Shown: piece by piece, positions 30,554 through 40,919 of the stretch | Position numbering within the stretch: position 1 is the stretch's first letter | Layout: every line of letters starts with the position of its first letter | Assembly (NCBI RefSeq): GCF_016097555.1 | Contig: NC_054712.1 | Span: 43,000,567 to 43,064,566 of the forward strand | Direction of reading: 5' to 3' | From: Gigantopelta aegis | Taxonomy: Eukaryota > Mollusca > Gastropoda > Neomphalida > Peltospiridae | DNA: 64,000 nucleotides | Notes under the pieces: model-generated | What the model was told of the DNA's origin: nothing | Seen by the model: the letters and a program-made list of their open reading frames with translations, nothing else | The model's database searches: none | Translations under genes and position numbers: made by a program

Positions 30554-30759
30554 ACTGAACGCGGCTCGTGCGTGCGGTCCGACTGTTGCGTCTGCGGTTT
30601 GTGTTTTGGACATATACACCCTATACGCTTATTTCATTGCAACTGGCCGCATGCGCTTTGTAGACACACACAACGCACGCACAGTCTAGACGTTCTCACT
30701 GAAACTAATATATTTAGATACGTGTTTTAGCCGGACCGCACGCATGCACCGCATTCAGT
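30554..30759. repeat. Inverted-repeat element, GTGCGTGCGGTCCG family
   Basis: The ends ACTGAACGCGGCTCGTGCG and CACCGCATTCAGT pair, with GTGCGGTCCG / CGGACCGCAC inside. The interior motifs TTATTTCATTGCA and CAGTCTAGACG recur in a related element at 48499-48622. No coding capacity. Confidence 0.55.
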
Positions 30760-31830
30760 TTATTTGAGCCGTAATCTAGCTTGAAATCGCTGGAAGGGCA
30801 AACTATGTCCGATGATGTCATCTACGTGGAAAAACAATACTAGCGACCACTGCACTTCGACATAACTATAATAAAATGAAAAACAAATGGGAGAAAATGT
30901 ATATAAAAGTGTGTGGAGTTATTTCCTTACTCAACCTACATCACATTCTTCTGCAACTTCGTCGAGTAGGATATTTCCATGGAGGAATGCCAGTTGTCTT
31001 CTATTTTTTTCATTTAGAGTAGAGCTTTAGAAATGTGATTAGATGAGAAGAGACAGTTTACAGTTTGTTCTGGAAAGGAACTTCTATTGGAATTCTTCAA
31101 CCAAGTGTACACTTGTAACAGTAGAGAACAAATAAGATACAAATGCCCGTCATATTGTTCACCGCCTAAACAAGATCTCGTGTATATCACAGTCCGAGTC
31201 ATTTAATAACATCACACTTAAGGCGCCGCTACACGATACGAGTGTCTTGTACAAGAAATAACAGATTGCGATAAATTACGATTTGATTGGTTGCTATGCA
31301 ATCGGTTACACTCGGAAGAGGAACTCGTATCATTTGGCATCACCATTAAAGAGACCGACCAGAGTTTGCTGCCATTGTACACGCCTCTAAAAACAGCGAG
31401 AACGATAATTTCGTTCGCGCAAGTAAAGTTCTGCGTAACCAGTTTTTCGTTCCAGCACTAAAATTAAATGGATTACCCCAAGTTGTTTTTGCATAACTTA
31501 TAAATGGTTTAAGACAATTTTCAATTTTCATAAGCTTGTTGTGAGATGTGTTACCAACTTAACGGGTCTTTCTAACGACCAAAACCACATATCAGGTACA
31601 TTTTTGTATTTGTTTTAATAACGGTGTCTGTATGTCCGGTGTCTTTCTGATCGTCCTGTTGCTTGTCGTAGGTGGGCCCATTGAGCTAATGCTTGTTCCA
31701 ACAAGTAGGTCGTGTTATAGACTATCCTATTTGAGGGATGGTGCATATAAAAGATCCCTTGACGCTAACTGAAAAGAGCAGCTCTCTTATTATCTGGTGG
31801 TGATTAATCATATATGCCATGTATCATTCA
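30760..31830. other. Non-coding interval
   Basis: No gene seen. About 31346-31420 resembles the left end of the TTAA-type element (ATTAAAGAGACCGACCAGAG, then TTTGCTGCCATTGTA). 31735-31790 has a weak SINE match around ATATAAAAGATCCCTTGA. Confidence 0.4.
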
Positions 31831-31878
31831 TTCAGCACTGGCGTAGGAAGAGAATGGGGGGGGGGGGCAACGCTGCTT

Positions 31879-31920
<42 letters not shown>

Positions 31921-31967
31921 CGTATATGCCACCCCCCCCCCCCCCCCACACACCCCCCACCCCACAC

Positions 31968-32000
<33 letters not shown>

Positions 32001-32028
32001 TTTGGCACCTTCCTACGTCCGTGTTCAG
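31831..32028. mobile_element. Miniature element with 5-bp duplication (TTCAG)
   Basis: Element 31836-32023 starts CACTGGCGTAGGAAGAG and ends CACCTTCCTACGTCCGTG. It is flanked by TTCAG (31831-31835, 32024-32028). Inside are a G run, TA and GT tracts, a C run and an AC tract in roughly mirror-image order. Confidence 0.7.
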
Positions 32029-32261
32029 TCAAGTCTCGGCTATACAAATAGTCTGCAATACGCCAATTAAGTTCAAGTGTAGCTGTATCAAAGACATTCG
32101 CCACAAGAGTGTAAAGTATTCAGCTGGTGTTACGAAGTTTCGCCGCATTGATGGTGCCACATTCCTCTGTCTAATCAAATTAGAACGCCGAAACCGTATT
32201 CCATTATGAAAATCGTATCTCTGCACAAGGCAGTAGTGGAGTAGTCCTTGGAGTGGCATTA

Positions 32262-32362
32262 ACGGGTTTCTTTTCTCATTATTCAGTGTGCTTCTTAACC
32301 ATATGTTCAACGCCATATAGCCTTAAGTAATGTGTCGAGTGCATCGTTAAATAAAACAATTC
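32262..32362 (+). repeat. SINE-B tail fragment
   Basis: From TTCTTAACCATATG to GCATCGTTAAATAAAACAATT. Only the 3' third is present. Confidence 0.6.
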
Positions 32363-32364
32363 TT

Positions 32365-33040
32365 ATTTGTCCTAATATGTGTAATAGCCCAAATTGGATT
32401 TTACTACCAAATATGTCAACGTCTGGATGTCGTACGTACAAAAATTTACATTAGGGAATAAAATGAACGAAGGAAATGTTTCATTTAACGACGCACTCAA
32501 CATATTTTATTTACGGTTATATGGCGTCAGATATATGGTTAAGGACCACACAGATATTGAGAGAGGAAACCCGCTGTCGCCACTTCATGGGCTGCTCTTT
32601 TCGATTAGCAGCAAGGGATCTTTTATATGCACCATCCCACAGACAGGGTAGTACATACCACGGCCTCTGATATGCCAGTCGTGGTGCATTGGATGGAACG
32701 AGAAATAGTCCAATGGGCCCACCGACGGGGATCGATCCCAGACCGACCGCGCATCGAGCGAGTGCTTTACCACTGGGCTACGTCCCGCCCCGGAATGAAA
32801 TTAAGTCTGGGCTGTTACAATCATTGAGACGATCAGAAATAAAATGAAGTCTGGGCTGTTGTAACCATGAAGACGCCCAGAAAAACACATCGAATATACA
32901 GCCACTGCTATTCTGAACAATAAATTGTAAATTTAACATGTAATTTTAGCCAATAACAGGACCGAATAAGAAACATTTAAATGATGTCAGCAAAATGAGG
33001 AGAGTTTCTTTAAATGGGATATAAGCATTTAAAAATCACA
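32365..33040. mobile_element. Relict of a TTAA-type element interrupted by a SINE
   Basis: 32365-32465 and 32805-33000 match the interior of the 23710 element (CCCAAATTGGATTTTA, GTACGTACAAAAATTTAC, ATATACAGCCACT). The SINE at 32470-32801 lies between them, with GGAATAAAATGAA/GGAATGAAATTAA-type flanks that fit a degraded duplication. A segment containing AATGAAGTCTGGGCTGTT is duplicated in tandem. Confidence 0.45.
32470..32801 (-). repeat. Mosaic SINE: SINE-A head, SINE-B tail
   Basis: On the minus strand the head is SINE-A (GGGCGGGACGTAGCCCAGTG, box B GGTCTGGGATCGATCCC), the middle is shared, and from AGCAGCCCATGAAGTGGCG onward the body and tail are SINE-B (GTTGAGTGCGTCGTTAAATG). It shows that the families exchange 5' and 3' modules. 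Confidence 0.75.
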
Positions 33041-33055
33041 ACGAACACACCATCA

Positions 33056-33482
33056 CTAAAGGGGCAGACCCTAGTTTGAGCACGTGAAAATTAACACTAA
33101 GTTTAGTTAAAGGGACAGACCCTAGTTTCAGCACGTGAAAATTAACACTAAGTTAATCTACAAACCTGTAACGCATTTAGATAAAGTTACAACTGAGTGA
33201 AACATGAGTCTGTGACTTTGAAATTATGAAATGCCCTCTAAAAATAGACTAAAACTCGACTCCATAACTGTTACTTTTCAGACGCACATGCGTTTTTAAA
33301 AATATGAGAAATGCATTTTGTGATATTAAAAACACCAGGATGGCCAAAAAACACTTCGAATGTACGGAAATGGATAATCTAAGCCATAAAATCTAAGTAA
33401 ACTATGATTTTAGTTATCAAATGCGGCTATAATAGTCAAGAATATGTCATAGTGTTTAAAAACTAGGGTATGTCCCTTTAAA
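33056..33482. mobile_element. TTAA-type miniature element, second family
   Basis: The ends TTAAAGGGACAGACCCTAG with TTT (33107 on) and AAACTAGGGTATGTCCC with TTTAA (to 33482) form the inverted repeat. The first 50 bp are duplicated just upstream (33056-33106). A 5'-truncated relative lies at 38830-39136, sharing AGACTAAAACTCGACTC and TTTTTAAAAAYATGARAAAT. No coding capacity. Confidence 0.7.
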
Positions 33483-33732
33483 CTGGCTATCACACAGACT
33501 AGCATGCAGGATATGTCGGTAAAAAATTTCGAATCGAGGTATTATGAAATAAATGCTAATACCAGAACACAACTGGAATTGATAGAAGGCTCATATTCGT
33601 TATAATAAACATTATTCTTGACACGCGTTCTACAGCTGCCAACTTTTACTAAACAGTAAATTCCAGGAGTAAAAAAAACAAACAAAACAATAATAATAAT
33701 AATAATAATAATAATAGAATAATATATATATA

Positions 33733-35272
33733 CTGAACAAAAAAAGAAACTTCCGATTTGTACATATGGTATTTGTTGTGTTAAAGAATTCATTGTGTAA
33801 TGAAATTATATAGTTAATATTAGCCTTGAGCTATATTATCAGGATTCATGAATTTTATCGATTATTTTTGCACTGTTAATCATCGACAACGTGAAATTCA
33901 ATTTGCACATGCATGCATGGTTCGACATGTCCCGTGTAGTATTCGGTCAATTTATTTTACTCGTCTTACTGACATTGTTGTCAAGTGAACGAAAACGCTT
34001 AAAAATTTGTAAAAAAAATTAACGTTTTTTACATTGTAGCATTTTTAGTATGCCAAGAATACCCAATAATTTACGCGAACGGGCGATTGGCATGCTTGAT
34101 GCTAGCATGTCGATAGAAGACGTTGTAAGGCATGTTGGGAGTTCTAGTCGAGCGATACGAAATCTTCGCGTAAGATTTCGAACGAAAGTAAGCACCAACG
34201 ACTTGCCACCTCGTGGACGTCCGCGTGTTACAACACGTGGTCAAGACCGCTATATCATGAACACGCATTTGCGCAATCGATTCCAAACTGCCACTGCTAC
34301 TGCTGCTAACAAACCTAGGCTTCACAATAACCGAATCAGTGGGCAAACTGTTCGTAATCGTCTGCGGGAGAACGGTTTACATGCACGACGTCCTTACGTC
34401 GGATGCGTTTTAACGCAACGTCATCGTCTAAATCGTCTTAATTGGGCACGTGTACACACTCGTTGGATACGGCGACGCTGGAATACCGTTCTTTTTTCGG
34501 ATGAATCCCGATTTTCTTTACAACGTGGTGATGGCAGGGTGCGCGTCTACCGTTGGAAAAATGAACGCTATACTGACTGTTGTGTTCTTGAACGAGATCG
34601 TTTCGGGGGAGGGGGTTCTGTCATGGTCTGGGCAGCCATTGCCCATGGTTATCGTTCACCACTAGTCGTCATTGATGGCTATTTAAATGCTCAACGTTAC
34701 CGCGATGACATTCTCGCTCATCACGTCATTCCTCTGTTCCATAACAACGCCAACATCTGGATTTTTCAGCATGATAATGCCACCTCTCATACAGCTAGAG
34801 ACACTGTAAATTTTCTTAGGACAAATAACATTGATTTCATTGATGACTGGCCCACTAAAAGTCCTGATCTCAACCCCATCGAACATGTCTGGGATAGTCT
34901 GGACAGACGATTGAGGCGTCGTTCCAACCCACCCGCTAACGTCAACGAACTTCGTCAAGCGCTTATTCAGGAATGGAACAATATTCCACAGGCAGAAATC
35001 AACACTTTAGTCAATTCTATGCGCCTGTGATGCACTGCAGTGGTCAATTCAAGAGGTGGTCATACCAGTTATTAAGTGGATGTTTTTATTTTTAACCCTA
35101 CCACACTTGGTCAAAATTTCTCCCAGTTTCTGTTAACCTATGGCCATGATTTTTGCACCAAACGATGCATCATGGAACACTCTTTAAACGCATATATAAC
35201 AATTATTCCCCCGGTTTGTTTTCATCAAGTTATGTTCAAGCAAAGTTAGCGGAAGTTTCTTATTTTGTTCAG
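33733..35272 (+). mobile_element. Tc1-type DNA transposon, apparently complete
   Basis: The ends CTGAACAAAAAAAGAAACTT with CCG (33733-33755) and CGGAAGTTTCTTATTTTGTT with CAG (35250-35272) are inverted repeats with one mismatch over about 23 bp. They sit between TA dinucleotides in a TATATATA context, the target of Tc1/mariner elements. The element is 1540 bp and has one intact ORF. It lies in a region without other genes and has a SINE-B just outside its right end. Confidence 0.9.
34050..35030 (+). CDS. Tc1-like transposase, DD35E
   Basis: 326 residues from an ATG, a normal length for Tc1 transposases. An N-terminal helix-turn-helix region (about 1-60, PNNLRERAIGMLDASMSIED) is followed by a GRPR-type motif (RGRPRVTT, 54-61) and a second DNA-binding helix region (TVRNRLRENGLHARRP). 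The catalytic triad is visible: Asp in VLFSDESRFSL, Asp in FQHDNATSHTA, Glu in SPDLNPIEHVWD. By eye 35 residues lie between the second Asp and the Glu, so DD35E, not the classic DD34E; the extra residue is in FIDDWP. A glycine-rich GGGGSVMVWAA box is present. It catalyses cut-and-paste transposition at TA. No stop or frameshift is seen, so the copy may be recent or active. Confidence 0.93.
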   Translation: MPRIPNNLRERAIGMLDASMSIEDVVRHVGSSSRAIRNLRVRFRTKVSTNDLPPRGRPRVTTRGQDRYIMNTHLRNRFQTATATAANKPRLHNNRISGQTVRNRLRENGLHARRPYVGCVLTQRHRLNRLNWARVHTRWIRRRWNTVLFSDESRFSLQRGDGRVRVYRWKNERYTDCCVLERDRFGGGGSVMVWAAIAHGYRSPLVVIDGYLNAQRYRDDILAHHVIPLFHNNANIWIFQHDNATSHTARDTVNFLRTNNIDFIDDWPTKSPDLNPIEHVWDSLDRRLRRRSNPPANVNELRQALIQEWNNIPQAEINTLVNSMRL

Positions 35273-35280
35273 TATATATA

Positions 35281-35646
35281 TAAAAAGAAATGTTTTATTT
35301 AACGACGCACTCAACACATTTTATTTACGGTTATATGGCGTCAGACATATGGTTAAGGACCACACAGATTTTGAGAGGAAACCCGCTGTCGCCACTACAT
35401 GGGTTACTCTTCCGATTAGCAGCAAGGGATCTTTTATTTGCGCTTCCCACAGGCAGGATAGCACAAACCATGGCCTTTGTTGAACCAGTTATGGATCACT
35501 GGTCGGTGCAAGTGGTTTACACCTACCCATTGAGCCTTGCGGAGCACTCACTCAGGGTTTGGAGTCGGTATCTGGATTAAAAATCCCATGCCTCGACTGG
35601 GATCCGAACCCAGTACCTACCAGCCTGTAGACGCCACCGAGACCGG

Positions 35647-35647
<1 letters not shown>
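35281..35647 (-). repeat. SINE-B copy
   Basis: Near full-length SINE-B starting with its tail (GAAATGTTTTATTTAACGAC) 9 bp after the Tc1 element and ending at its head (GCCACCGAGACCGG), with a short deletion around the A box. It runs into a TA microsatellite. Confidence 0.8.

Positions 35648-35735
<88 letters not shown>
35648..35735. repeat. TA then CA microsatellite
   Basis: (TA)n at 35648-35702 is followed directly by (CA)n at 35703-35735. Confidence 0.95.
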
Positions 35736-35738
<3 letters not shown>

Positions 35739-36033
35739 TGGATGATATAGGGTCGAATTTACGAAGCCAGTTTCATTTAATGCTAGGTTCAAGAGCACAC
35801 GTGTTCGTTACTGATGCATTCCGTAAAAATGTCGCTCCAATGCATTTACATTTTAGTGTTTACAACGGACGCTAGTAAACACTACATAGAGGATATTTCA
35901 TGGATTTTTTTGTCAAATACGATTTATATCTCATCGAGTGAAGTTTGTAATCATATCTCACGAGTCGTGCTTGAGATTTGCCTTTATTTTTAAAATACCA
36001 GCAGCAAAATAGTTCCAGCTTTCTTACAGTGAA

Positions 36034-36086
36034 GATAACACATTTTAGAGTGAAATAGTGAAATTTTCACTCTAAAATGTGTTATC
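36034..36086. repeat. Perfect 22-bp hairpin
   Basis: GATAACACATTTTAGAGTG followed by AAA (36034-36055) and its exact reverse complement (36065-36086) are separated by 9 bases. A half copy (GATAACACATTTATG) follows at about 36100. The surrounding 35740-36300 has no gene. Confidence 0.8.
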
Positions 36087-36319
36087 GTCATTGAGTGACT
36101 GATAACACATTTATGTCACTGATATTTAAGATATTTCACTAAATGTTATAAAATAAACTGTAAATATGTATTCGAGCGATGATTTTTTTTTTTTTACGGA
36201 CCGCATCATAACGAATACGTGTGCTAGTAAACCTAGCTTAAACCTAGCTAAACACGGGTGTTTAAGCATTGTAAATGTATAATTCTAATATAGTTACACG
36301 CATGTACGACAAAAACAGG

Positions 36320-36497
36320 CTTTGCATTGGCGTAGGAAGCGGGCGGGGGTGGGTGGGTGCGGGTGGCAAGGGACATGTGCCCCACCACTTTGTAGCAGCA
36401 GCGATGGTTTATATATATATTTATACGTGTATTTACATATGTGTATGCCCCCACACCCCACCCCACACTGTGTGGCACCTTCCTAGCCAGTGCTTTG
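36320..36497. mobile_element. Miniature element with 5-bp duplication (CTTTG)
   Basis: Element 36325-36492 starts CATTGGCGTAGGAAGCGGG and ends GGCACCTTCCTAGCCAGTG, flanked by CTTTG (36320-36324 and 36493-36497). It is a close relative of the element at 31836. Confidence 0.75.
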
Positions 36498-36966
36498 TAA
36501 ATCCGGCCCCATATCTCTATGAAAAATCACGGAAGAAGTTTGTGGTCCATTTGTTGTCGGACCAAATGCCCAGATATCAAAACGTTTCTCACCGAACAGT
36601 GGTATTACAATAGCACCCACTCTCAGACATCGCAACATCACCCACGCAAAATATGACATACAGAAAATTGGCAAGTACGTGGCTATGGAAACGAAAGACA
36701 GAAATATTTTGTTAACAGAACAAAACATATAAAACAACCAAAATAATCGTGTGTTTTTTTTCTTGTTTTTTTTTCTTTTTTTTTCTCCATTTTTTTTCTC
36801 CATTTTTTTAATACTAAATTGTTTAAAAACATCCCTATAAAACATGCAAACATGAAGTATACTGATAATGTACATAAGGTGGAAAACAATAGAAATAGTA
36901 AAAGTATCACACTGTAACAAATAGATTCATTAACAAGAAGGGCAGCACTAACATTGTATGCATTGT
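36498..36966. other. Non-coding interval
   Basis: No gene recognised. A T/C-rich tract lies at 36750-36810. Confidence 0.4.
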
Positions 36967-37357
36967 TTAAAGGGACTGTCCGGAGTTTGCAGCCATTGTA
37001 AGATGTCTGCGATAACGAGAGCTTTGTTGGCGACTACCATTTCATACTAAATATATTTTCTTGATTAGAATACCAGTGTCTGTATATCGAATGTGCTTAC
37101 GGACGTATACTAATGTTTGTAGTACTCAGTTTTTACTTTAATTCGTGATATATATTTTTTCGTACGTACAAAATTATTGGCAGGTAAAATCCGGTTTGGG
37201 ATACTACAAGCATTGGGACAACAACAAACACCTTGTAAATACAGACACTGATATTTTAAATAAGAAAATGCATTTAATTTGTATGTTACATCATCGAAAA
37301 GCCAGTATTGGTCGGAAACATTTTACGATGGTTGTAAACTCAGGTCTGTCCCTTTAA
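36967..37357. mobile_element. TTAA-type miniature element, complete
   Basis: It begins TTTAAAGGGACTGTCCGGAG, with TTTGCAGCCATTGTAAGATG next, and ends AACTCAGGTCTGTCCCTTTAA. The ends are inverted repeats of about 45 bp bounded by TTAA. This is the best-preserved copy of the family in the window. Confidence 0.75.
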
Positions 37358-37843
37358 AGCATTGATTAAAGCTAATATACGTAAGTGTGTGGCTAGTACA
37401 TGTTTAAAGATTTCTACAGTGCACAAATTAATTAAATTGCCTCATGGAGGCAAAGGTGGCGAACCAGTCCAAAAACAGCCGTAATAATACTAACATCCAC
37501 TGATTAATACGGCCATTATTAAACATATTCAGATAAATGAGAAGTAACCATGGAAACGGGAAGACAAAAGGACAATAATTACTCCTTACCATCCCTGCAC
37601 AACGTTAATCGGCACTTCGCAGTCCAAAGTCCATATAACGATAATATAATTAACTATTGGCATTCATTTCCTATATCATCAAATCGAACTCTAGTGTTTG
37701 GGGATCCATGACCGTAAATAACTGTCATTTTTTAACCCAGCAAGCCTTTCCACATTATCATTTTGATTTTCGACACACCTTCAGGGACGAACCCGAGTAT
37801 TTTTCTTGTACAACAACAGTCCAATCGCCTGTTTCATTAATAT

Positions 37844-37884
<41 letters not shown>

Positions 37885-38006
37885 CGTCATTAACCATCTG
37901 CTAGTGTGGATTTAACCACTACAATACATTACATAACAAAACCTGTATTTGCTATGTACATTATCACAATTCGCGCCACGTTGGTAGGAATCGTTTTGAC
38001 AGAAGC
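37358..38006. other. Non-coding interval with a 39-base G run
   Basis: No gene seen. The G homopolymer spans 37846-37884. Confidence 0.6.
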
Positions 38007-38304
38007 TATAGAAGGGCAACCGGCCTCGGTGGCGCAGTGGTTAAGCCATCGGACCACGGGCCGGTAGATATATGGTTCCTAGCCCGATACCGACTCCCAA
38101 CCCAGAGCGAGTTCTTAAGGGCTTAATGGGTAGGTGTACGGCCACTACACCCTCTCCTCTCTCACTAACCACTAACCAACTAACAACTAACCCACTGTCC
38201 TCGACAGACAGCCCAGATAGCTGAGATGTGTGTGCTCAGGACAGCATGCTTGAACCTTAATCGGATATAAGCACGAAAATAAGTTGAAATGAAATATAGA
38301 AGGG
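38007..38304 (+). repeat. SINE-C, near complete, with 10-bp duplication
   Basis: Element 38017-38294 is flanked by TATAGAAGGG (38007-38016 and 38295-38304). The tRNA-like head GGCGCAGTGGTTAAGCCATC and a degraded B box are followed by the ACCCAGAGCGAGTT block, CTCACTAACCACTAACC repeats, CAGCCCAGATAGCTGAG and the tail CAGGACAGCATGCTTGAACC with TAATCGGATATAAGCACG. This tail is the part resembled by the ORF1-only units at 7-12 kb. Confidence 0.88.
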
Positions 38305-38829
38305 ACTGCTAAATACATTGTAATTAGTGTAATGGGCGTGGAGGAACAGGGCTGTATCTAGCCGTGGGTGTTAATTACAAGTCGGCGTTTGTTATATCAG
38401 AACAGCTTTCACAGAATACAAAGGTGATTATTATAGACAGGTGCAAATGTCTAATTCATTAAAGTCTCGCGACTTTCGTCTCACAGTGCAATGCAAAAAG
38501 ACTTGCAGAGATGATGCGATGATGTTTAATATTAAGAGAGATATGTGAACTAGGCCCCTGGGACTCGCTCCAAAAAGCGATCTTAGGACAGGTCATGTCA
38601 GGTCAGTGTGCTTAACGTGCACATTCAGAGCAAACTGTTGTAGCGCACAGGTGTAGGCCTCGGTCGGCTCTTCTGTCCAGGACGGGTGGAGTGGGAAGGA
38701 GGGGGCACGCCTGCACTGGCAGGTGCAAGGGAGCACCAGCAGTCCGACCGGGGCCGGTAACAGGCGGTTGGTGGTTTGGTGCTATGGAATTTGGAATGTC
38801 CCGTAGGTTCGGTTCGGTTCGGTTCATTT
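38305..38829. other. Non-coding interval
   Basis: No gene seen. It contains a GC-richer patch (38560-38800) with CAGGTCATGTCAGGTCAG and a GGTTC repeat (38811-38825). Confidence 0.4.
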
Positions 38830-39136
38830 ACAAAGCTGTAACGTTACAACAGAGTAAAACAGGAGTCTGTGACGTTGAAACGGTGAAATGTCCTTAAAAA
38901 CAGACTAAAACTCGACTCAATAACCGTTACTTCTCAGACGCACGTGCGTTTTTAAAAACATGAAAAATTTATTTTGTGTTATTAGAAACACCCCGATGAC
39001 CAGAAACATTTCGGTTGTTCGGAAAGGAATACTCTAAGCAATACAATATAACTAATGTTTGATGTCAGTGGTCATAAACGGCTCTAATGGTGAAAAATAT
39101 GCCTTAGTGTTCAAAAACTAGTGTCTGTCCTTTTAA
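38830..39136. mobile_element. Truncated TTAA-type element (family of 33107)
   Basis: Shares AGGAGTCTGTGACGTTGAAA, AGACTAAAACTCGACTC and the right end AAAAACTAGTGTCTGTCC with TTTTAA. The left end is missing. Confidence 0.6.
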
Positions 39137-39355
39137 GGTGATCCTAAGGCTAAGATCGCTTCGTGGAACGGGGCCTTGTTGGGAATGTGGCTCAGTGTCA
39201 GCGTGACCTTCAGTCAAACATGTTGACCATCAAGTTAGTACTGATGACGTCGTGTTTCATTCTAGTATTCACCGCCGGGTTTGGTTACACCACTGATATC
39301 GAGGCTAGTCGACACTGGGTTCGCTTCCCAGCATATGCTTCAATTCATGGTGAAG

Positions 39356-39568
39356 AAGTTTGTTTTGTTTACCGACACCACTACAGCACATTGATTTATT
39401 AATCATCGGCTATTGGATGTCAAACATATGGTCATTTTTGACAGTCATAGAGAGGAAACCCGCTACATGTTTTTATTAGTAGCAAGGGATCTTTTATATG
39501 CACCATCCCACAGACAGGATAGTACATACCACGGCCTTTTGTGGTGCACTAGCTGGAACGAGAAATAC
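39356..39568 (-). repeat. SINE-A, head-truncated
   Basis: Tail TTTGTTTACCGACACCACTAC at the left, GGATCTTTTATATGCACC in the middle. It ends at ACGAGAAATACC without the tRNA-like head. AATTCATGGTGAA/AATCCATGGTGAA on either side is a probable target duplication. Confidence 0.75.
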
Positions 39569-40261
39569 CAATCCATGGTGAATTTTAACAGTTCAATGGG
39601 CAGGTGAAAGACCAGAGTGCGTGTACATGGAAGCGCCTCTCTAACGACTAACCTCCGTTTTAGATAACTGGTTCTAGGACAGAGTGGTTGAACATTAATG
39701 GGATACAAATCCGAACAACAAAACCCGTTATCCGTGATCAAGACTGTATCTCTGCATAACACAAGAGTCGAATGGGCATTTAGTCATTTATTTCTATAAC
39801 CTCTATCTAGTGCCTCGTCTGCAGGACAGCCACTTCCAAGGAGATCCTCCATTGAACAATACATCATTTTAACCGCCAGAGGACTGCCACTCCCAGACCA
39901 GTTTATTGAATCAAACCTAGCACAGGGCAGAGATCATTGGAATAAATACATCCGTGGCGACTTGCATTCATGAACAAATACAATACAATTTTGAAAAGCA
40001 GCTGGGTAGTTGGCCAAATGTGTGTGTGACGTATGGTATAAAACCAGCCCCGGCTCTTACATTACACACTGGTATAACAACCCAACAAAGACACATTGTC
40101 TGGTGATACAATGAACGACTTGGCAAGGAGAAGGATTAGTATATGAAATGGGGTCGATGACGGGCAAATCCACGTCAAGTTTGTTGACCTGTCCTAAGCG
40201 CCTACAAAGGAAACCAATAGTTCATAGAACTCATCTAGATCACATTTACTTCTTTTATAGT
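39569..40261. other. Non-coding interval with a SINE-C-like tail and a dispersed repeat
   Basis: 39667-39715 resembles the SINE-C tail (AGGACAGAGTGGTTGAAC, then ATTAATGGGATACAAATCC). 39880-39950 is the inverse relative of 17808-17870. No gene seen. Confidence 0.4.
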
Positions 40262-40443
40262 TACTTTCGTGCTTATAATCAAATCAAGGTTCAAGCACGC
40301 TGTCCTGGACACACACCTCAGCTATCTGGACGTATCTATCCAGGACAGTGTGCTAGTCGTTAGTGTGTTGGAACCAGTTCCAGGGGGCGATCCCAGTACT
40401 TACCACCCTTACTTTCGATGGCTTAACCACACCATCGAGGCCA
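40262..40443 (-). repeat. SINE-C copy, diverged
   Basis: From the tail CTTTCGTGCTTATAATCAAA through GCACGCTGTCCTGGACAC to a degraded head GGCTTAACCACACCATCG. Confidence 0.65.
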
Positions 40444-40653
40444 GTCTCTCAACTACACCCTCGAATTAAAAGAAAGGAATGTCTGCTTAACAAGCCAGCT
40501 CATTACACAATGAGCGGCTAGGATGGAGAAAACGAGATAAAACTTATAGTAGTCACATGGCTACTCGCATAGATTAGCATAACAGCGATTTACCTTGGTT
40601 GTTCTACCAGTTGCCTTCACCCGTGTAGGAAAACGGGAGATTAAAAACCCTTT

Positions 40654-40919
40654 CGTCGCTGAACTGTTAAAACCTCGTACCTGCATTTTTGTTATGTTTT
40701 TGGGAGACGATAAATGTTTTGTTAAAAGCAGATTCAGTGTAAGAAATAGCTCTCAAGAACCATAACATGAAAAATAAAGGTTTTATTTATGTTATAGCTT
40801 AGTTCCTAAGAGCCATTTCTTACACTGAATTAGCTTTTAACAAAACAGTTTTTGTCGTCTTCTACAAAAAAAACCTTCTTCCTAAACATGCAGATGCGAG
40901 GTTTCTTAGTTCAGCGACG
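40654..40919. repeat. Fold-back element with arms of about 115 bp
   Basis: Left arm: CGTCGCTGAACTGTTAAAACC, then AAAAGCAGATTCAGTGTAAG and AAATAGCTCTCAAGAA. The right arm is its diverged inverse, ending GGTTTCTTAGTTCAGCGACG. The short loop also pairs (CATAACATGAAAAATAAA with TTTATTTATGTTATAG). No coding capacity. Confidence 0.65.
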
